Source of the DNA: Mycolicibacterium moriokaense
GTDB taxonomy: Bacteria; Actinomycetota; Actinomycetes; Mycobacteriales; Mycobacteriaceae
Length of the DNA: 64,000 bases
Assembly (NCBI RefSeq): GCF_003347205.1
Contig: NZ_QQBJ01000003.1
Location: forward strand, 62,001 to 126,000
Reading direction: 5' to 3'
Position 1 is the stretch's first letter. Each line of letters begins with the position of its first letter. Shown in pieces: positions 60,272-64,000 of the stretch. The position numbers were made by a program, and so were the translations under genes. The notes under the pieces are model-generated. The model saw only the letters and a list, made by a program, of their open reading frames with translations, was not told where the DNA came from and searched no databases.

Positions 60272-60753
60272 TGGTGGCGGACGGAGCGGAACCGATACGC
60301 AAGAGCGTCGTGGTCAGTGCCGGTATCGAGCGGGCGTTCGCTCTGTTCGTCGAGAGGTTCGACGCCATCAAGCCCCGCGACCACAATCTGCTGGCCGTCC
60401 CCATCGCCGAGACGGTCTTCGAGCCGCATGTCGGGGGGCGTATCTACGACCGCGGCGAGGACGGCAGTCGCTGCGAGTGGGCACGCGTGCTCGTATACGA
60501 GCCGCCGTCGCGCCTGGTTTTCTCATGGGACATCGGGCCGACGTGGCAACTGGTCACAGACCCGGCGCTGGCCAGTGAGGTCGAGGTGCGCTTCGTCGCC
60601 GAGTCCGCCGGCAGCACGCGCGTGCAACTGGAGCATCGCCACCTCGACCGGCACGGCGACGGCTGGCGGGCCGTGGCCGATGGAGTCGGCGGCGACGCGG
60701 GATGGCCGCTCTACCTTCGCCGCTATGGCGAGGTGGTGGAGGCGGCCCGATGA
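60271..60753 (+). CDS. SRPBCC/AHSA1-like protein
   Basis: The 160-residue protein has the AHSA1 pattern: RKSVVVSAGIERAFALFVER, GGRIYDRGEDGSRCEWARV, PSRLVFSWDIGPTWQ. The family forms a hydrophobic ligand cavity. Start is GTG 60271 or 60274 behind AAGGAG. It is coupled to ArsR upstream and overlaps the DinB-like gene by 4 bp. It may be a sensor, binding protein or hydrolase. Confidence 0.92.
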   Translation: MVADGAEPIRKSVVVSAGIERAFALFVERFDAIKPRDHNLLAVPIAETVFEPHVGGRIYDRGEDGSRCEWARVLVYEPPSRLVFSWDIGPTWQLVTDPALASEVEVRFVAESAGSTRVQLEHRHLDRHGDGWRAVADGVGGDAGWPLYLRRYGEVVEAAR

Positions 60754-61382
60754 CCAGTGCCCCGAAGTCCTTGATGGACATGGCATACGAAGAGCGATCG
60801 GACCTCGCCGACTTCCTTCAGACGCTGAGCCCGCAGGACTGGAACGCCGACAGTCTCTGCACCGGGTGGACCGTGAAAGACGTTGTCGCACATGTCGTCA
60901 GCTACGAGGAGCTGAACGTCCTGGGCCTGGTGAAGCGATTTGCACAGGGACGGCTGCTGCACGCCAATGAGGCGGGGGTCAAAGAGTTCTCACCGATGTC
61001 GCCCGACGAGTTGGTGGTGTTCCTGCGCGATCACCTGCATCCGCGAGGCCTGACAGCCGGATTCGGCGGCATGATCGCGCTGGTCGACGGCGCCGTCCAC
61101 CATCAGGACATCCGCCGGGGACTTCGGCGCCACCGATCCGTGCCCGTTGACCGCCTCGAGCGCATCCTGCCGCTGGTGCCCGGCAACCCACGACTGGGTG
61201 CGGGCCGACGCATCAGAGGGCTTCGGCTGACTGCGACCGACGTCGATTGGCGGCACGGCGACGGACCGGAAGTCACTGGCTGCGGAGAGGCGCTCCTGAT
61301 GGCCATGACGGGGCGGCCCGATGCCATCGAAGAACTCAGCGGAGCGGGCACAGCGACCATCGCTGCGCGCATCCGGACATAG
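60750..61382 (+). CDS. DinB-like/maleylpyruvate isomerase-type (mycothiol) protein
   Basis: The 210-residue protein fits the actinobacterial TIGR03083-like family: LADFLQTLSPQDWNADSLCTGWTVKDVVAHVV near the start, with metal-ligand-type His in VVAHVVSY and VHHQD. Relatives are mycothiol-dependent isomerases or transferases. The ATG at 60750 overlaps the SRPBCC stop. It completes a three-gene ArsR-controlled operon possibly responding to an electrophile. Confidence 0.85.
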   Translation: MTSAPKSLMDMAYEERSDLADFLQTLSPQDWNADSLCTGWTVKDVVAHVVSYEELNVLGLVKRFAQGRLLHANEAGVKEFSPMSPDELVVFLRDHLHPRGLTAGFGGMIALVDGAVHHQDIRRGLRRHRSVPVDRLERILPLVPGNPRLGAGRRIRGLRLTATDVDWRHGDGPEVTGCGEALLMAMTGRPDAIEELSGAGTATIAARIRT

Positions 61383-61402
61383 GGCGCCGCCGCACAATAG
61401 AG

Positions 61403-61414
61403 GTAGTCGACTAC
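61403..61414. promoter_or_regulatory. GTAGTCGACTAC palindrome
   Basis: A perfect 12-bp palindrome lies between the DinB-like gene and the lipoprotein, about 94 bp before the lipoprotein start. It may be an operator. Evidence is the symmetry only. Confidence 0.35.
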
Positions 61415-61507
61415 TCGTTCCCTTCCGCAACTGCGGACCTAGGCTTCCGTCTGATTGACAAAGGAGTCGCGACCACACGACGGTCGCCGTGACGGGAGGT
61501 GCCCGCT

Positions 61508-62455
61508 GTGCGCCACACCAGAGCTTCGCTGCTTGTGCCGATAGCCTTTCTGGCGCTTCTTCTTTCGGCCTGTGGTTCGTCGCCGGATGCGTCTCAGACG
61601 CCCGTCTCGAGCTCGCCTCGACCGACAACGGTGTCCACTCCGGCGGCCGCGCCCGCGGCGCCGGCACCTCCGCTCCCCCCGTCGCCGGTGACACGTGGGC
61701 CGGACCTACCGGCTTTCGGCCCCTCGGAATCCTTCTCGACGACCGACGATCCGCGTCTGCCTTCCATCGCGCCGAGCGCGCCTGCTCCGGCACCCGCGCC
61801 CGTCCACCGGCCCGAATCGGATCAGGCCGTTCAGGGGTTGATCACCCGAAATGCCGTGTGGCATGCGCCGGCCTCGCTGCAGGAGGGCAAGACCGACACC
61901 ATCGCGCTCAGTATCGGTGACGCCCAGCGCCTTCAGGACACCATCAATGCGACGGTGCCGACCGATGTTCCGCGGCCGCCACTGCCGGTGGACGTCACCG
62001 TCGGGACGGTCGTGCGGGCGAAGCTGACCGTGATCTCCGACGACGCGACGGTCACCCCGCTCGAGACGATCGACAAGTCGATCGGCGAACAGGTCAGCAT
62101 TCTGTTCAGCTGGCAGGTGCAGCCGCATGTGTCGGGAGACCTCGAACTGCAGGCGCTCATCATGTGTCCACGCAGCGACGGCAGCGTCACGACGGAGACC
62201 GTACCACTTCGGATTGCTGTGCAGCCGTTGATCAAACCCGGTTCAGGGGTGGGCGACCGAATGCACGGACTGCTCGAGACCGTGAAGAACTACTGGGTGC
62301 AGTTGACGGCCTTCATGGGCATGTTGGCTGCGGCCGTGCGGTTCGGCGTGCAGTGGTTGCGTCGCCGCCGCGATCGCCAGCCGGCACAAGCACCGTCACA
62401 GCCCGAGCCCGAGACCGCCGACGCTCCGGCGATTACGGCGGATAGATCTTCTTGA
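61508..62455 (+). CDS. Proline-rich lipoprotein with C-terminal membrane segment
   Basis: The ~315-residue protein has a signal peptide (VRHTRASLLVPIAFLALLL) and lipobox LLSAC, so it is expected to be lipid-modified. A Pro/Ala/Ser-rich linker follows (~25-90), a conserved beta-rich domain (~100-250), then a hydrophobic stretch LTAFMGMLAAAVRFGVQWL and a basic tail RRRRDRQ. GTG 61508 is preferred to 61499 because GGGAGG is correctly spaced. Function unknown. It overlaps the kinase gene at its end by 23 bp. Confidence 0.85.
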   Translation: MRHTRASLLVPIAFLALLLSACGSSPDASQTPVSSSPRPTTVSTPAAAPAAPAPPLPPSPVTRGPDLPAFGPSESFSTTDDPRLPSIAPSAPAPAPAPVHRPESDQAVQGLITRNAVWHAPASLQEGKTDTIALSIGDAQRLQDTINATVPTDVPRPPLPVDVTVGTVVRAKLTVISDDATVTPLETIDKSIGEQVSILFSWQVQPHVSGDLELQALIMCPRSDGSVTTETVPLRIAVQPLIKPGSGVGDRMHGLLETVKNYWVQLTAFMGMLAAAVRFGVQWLRRRRDRQPAQAPSQPEPETADAPAITADRSS

Positions 62456-64000
62456 TGCTTCCGTCGGCGTTGACCTGCATGTAGCCGGTGCCCGGCGCGC
62501 TGGAGTGGATGGCCAGTTCCAGACTGCCGCCTTCGGCGCCGTCGATGATCAGATACGTCATGCCGCCGTCGCCCGCACCGAGTGTTTTCGGCGCGTCGGC
62601 GATGGTGGCGGCCACCGCGTCGACGTTGATCGCGCCGAGGTCGGCGAGGTAGTCGAAGCCGCCGGTGGTCATATCGGGTGCCCAACTCTGCCACTGCCCA
62701 TCGCGATACATGAAGCTGTGTTTGACGTGGCTGTTGGTCGCGTCGGCGCGGTCGGTGATCGCGTAATCGGGGTAGACCACCAGTTCGTATCCCATTGTGT
62801 CGCCGAATCGTTCGCGGATACTCGTCAACAGCCCGTTGAGCCCGTCGGCCGTCTGCAGCTGTGTTGGCCCGCTCTGCGACGACGCGGTCGGGGCCGGTGC
62901 GGGCGCGACGATTCCGGACGTCTTCGGGGGGACCGAAGCGCCGGTGCTGGGCGCGGACGAACGTCCGCTGTCGGCGGCGGTGGCGGTTTCGGGCTGCGAC
63001 TTGTCGCCGGAGAGGTTGAAGACGACGACAATCGCCACGACCAACGCGGCGGCAACCCCGAACAGGGCGACCGGGATCAGTATCGCCGGCCCACGCCACC
63101 ACGCCGTCGGCCCATCCGGGTGGTGGGCGCCCGGCGACCACTGCGCGGGCGCCGGCGGACCGGCGTACTGGGTTGGCGCGCCGGCCGCGGGCATGCTGCC
63201 CGAGGTGTGCGGATACTGCACCGGCGCAGGCCAATTGGCCGCGGGCTGCGGCCAGTTCGCCGCGGCGGCGGGCGCAGCAGGTGTGACGGGAGCCGCCAGC
63301 GCGGCACGGGCGGCAGCGGCCAGATCCTTGGTGGTGGCGTAGCGCTGGTCCGGGTTCTTGGCCATGCCGGTCGCGACGACCTGGTCCATCTGCGGCGAAA
63401 TCCCCGGCGCCAGCGCCGAGGGGCGCGGCGGCGGCAGCGTGAGGTGGCTGGTGATCTGGCGTTCCATGCTGTCGCCGGGGAACGGCTGGACTCCGGTGAG
63501 GCACTCGTACAGCACGCACGTCAACGCATAGACGTCGGCGGCCGGCGCGTCGCCCTTGTCGGCGGTGAACCGCTCCGGCGCCATGTAGGCGAACGTTCCG
63601 ATGGTGGTGCCGGTGCTGGTCAGCTTCGTTGCCCCGGCGGCGCGGGCGATGCCGAAATCGATCAGGTAGGCGAAGTCGTCCTCGGTGACCAGGATGTTGG
63701 ACGGCTTGACGTCGCGATGCACCAGTCCGACGCGATGCGCGGCATTGAGGGCCGCCGCGATCTGCTCGACGATCGACACCGCGCGCGGGGGCGCCAGTGG
63801 GCCGTTGACGAGCAGTTCGTTGACGGTCTTGCCGTCGATCAGCCGCATGGTCACATACAGCCGATCGTCGATCTCGCCGAAGTCATGGATCGGGACGACG
63901 TGGGGCTCGTCCAGCCCGGCGGCCATCTGGGCCTCCCGACGGAACCGCGCCTGATACTGCTCGTCGTCGGCGAGGTTGGTGGGCAGTAACTTCAGGGCGA
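62433..64000 (-). CDS. Transmembrane serine/threonine protein kinase, N-terminus beyond window
   Basis: The frame is open to the right edge, so the first part of the kinase lobe is missing; ALKLLPTNLADDEQYQARF can be read there. Kinase motifs present are HRDVKPSNILV (catalytic loop) and DFGIARAAG with TSTGTTIGTFAYMAPER (activation loop). After a Pro/Ala-rich linker comes one membrane segment LIPVALFGVAAALVVAIVVVF, then a ~180-residue external domain (ending GYMQVNADGSIKKIYPP). A PknE/PknH-like architecture is seen but the external domain is not assigned. Confidence 0.95.
   Translation of the reverse strand, partial: ALKLLPTNLADDEQYQARFRREAQMAAGLDEPHVVPIHDFGEIDDRLYVTMRLIDGKTVNELLVNGPLAPPRAVSIVEQIAAALNAAHRVGLVHRDVKPSNILVTEDDFAYLIDFGIARAAGATKLTSTGTTIGTFAYMAPERFTADKGDAPAADVYALTCVLYECLTGVQPFPGDSMERQITSHLTLPPPRPSALAPGISPQMDQVVATGMAKNPDQRYATTKDLAAAARAALAAPVTPAAPAAAANWPQPAANWPAPVQYPHTSGSMPAAGAPTQYAGPPAPAQWSPGAHHPDGPTAWWRGPAILIPVALFGVAAALVVAIVVVFNLSGDKSQPETATAADSGRSSAPSTGASVPPKTSGIVAPAPAPTASSQSGPTQLQTADGLNGLLTSIRERFGDTMGYELVVYPDYAITDRADATNSHVKHSFMYRDGQWQSWAPDMTTGGFDYLADLGAINVDAVAATIADAPKTLGAGDGGMTYLIIDGAEGGSLELAIHSSAPGTGYMQVNADGSIKKIYPP

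Noticed and set aside
1-64000. Mobile elements, prophage, tRNA, rRNA, CRISPR arrays
   Set aside because: No transposase, integrase, phage structural motifs, cloverleaf-like sequences or regularly spaced direct repeats were seen.

Overview
The window is GC-rich, densely packed actinobacterial DNA. It is almost certainly from a rapidly growing Mycobacterium (Mycolicibacterium): FadD/FadE/EchA-type genes abound, two oxidoreductases look mycofactocin-linked, a MoeY-like ThiF-nitroreductase fusion sits beside a GAF-GGDEF-EAL protein (the Rv1355c/Rv1354c pair), gnd and zwf are adjacent, and GTGA/ATGA start-stop overlaps are common. No rRNA, tRNA, CRISPR array, insertion sequence or prophage gene is visible.

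1-32.8 kb is a large lipid/isoprenoid- or steroid-like acyl-CoA catabolic island. It holds acyl-CoA synthetases, a P450, a CaiB-type CoA transferase, a molybdopterin oxidoreductase, three thiolase or crotonase clusters, a heteromeric-looking acyl-CoA dehydrogenase pair, two amidohydrolases, a DapA-like aldolase and several SDRs. A 19-bp palindrome, TACTGTA-N5-T-N2-C-N-GTA, recurs at seven promoter positions across 23 kb. One copy lies in front of the TetR gene at 20367, so I infer one TetR regulon. The substrate cannot be read from sequence. At 24.8-32.8 kb a compact forward operon encodes three crotonases, three successive AMP-forming acyl-CoA synthetases and an NDMA-type alcohol dehydrogenase.

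32.8-38.8 kb is a second beta-oxidation module (SDR, thiolase, acyl-CoA dehydrogenase and GntR leftwards; acyl-CoA dehydrogenase and mycofactocin-type SDR rightwards) around a different divergent palindrome. purU follows. 39.7-46 kb carries, between two AT-richer gaps, an acyltransferase-like protein, the ThiF-nitroreductase fusion, a bifunctional c-di-GMP enzyme and a short FAD protein. Two tandem TetR genes, a lone PAS protein and a degenerate PD-(D/E)XK-like protein fill 46-49.2 kb. A second heteromeric-looking FadE pair and an EamA transporter follow.

52.7-57.4 kb is the most unusual locus. It is a tightly coupled operon of 2-oxoacid dehydrogenase E1 alpha and beta, a free-standing 80-residue lipoyl domain, an acyl carrier protein, a KAS III with an intact Cys-His-Asn triad, an SDR with an altered active site and a DJ-1/PfpI (isonitrile hydratase-like) protein. 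There is no E2 catalytic domain and no E3. This reads like a dedicated route that passes a 2-oxoacid-derived acyl group from lipoyl to an ACP/ketosynthase, and I do not recognise it as a described mycobacterial system.

57.5-64 kb is more ordinary: gnd-zwf, an ArsR/SRPBCC/DinB-like operon behind a perfect 24-bp palindrome, a lipoprotein, and the 3' part of a membrane Ser/Thr kinase running off the right edge.
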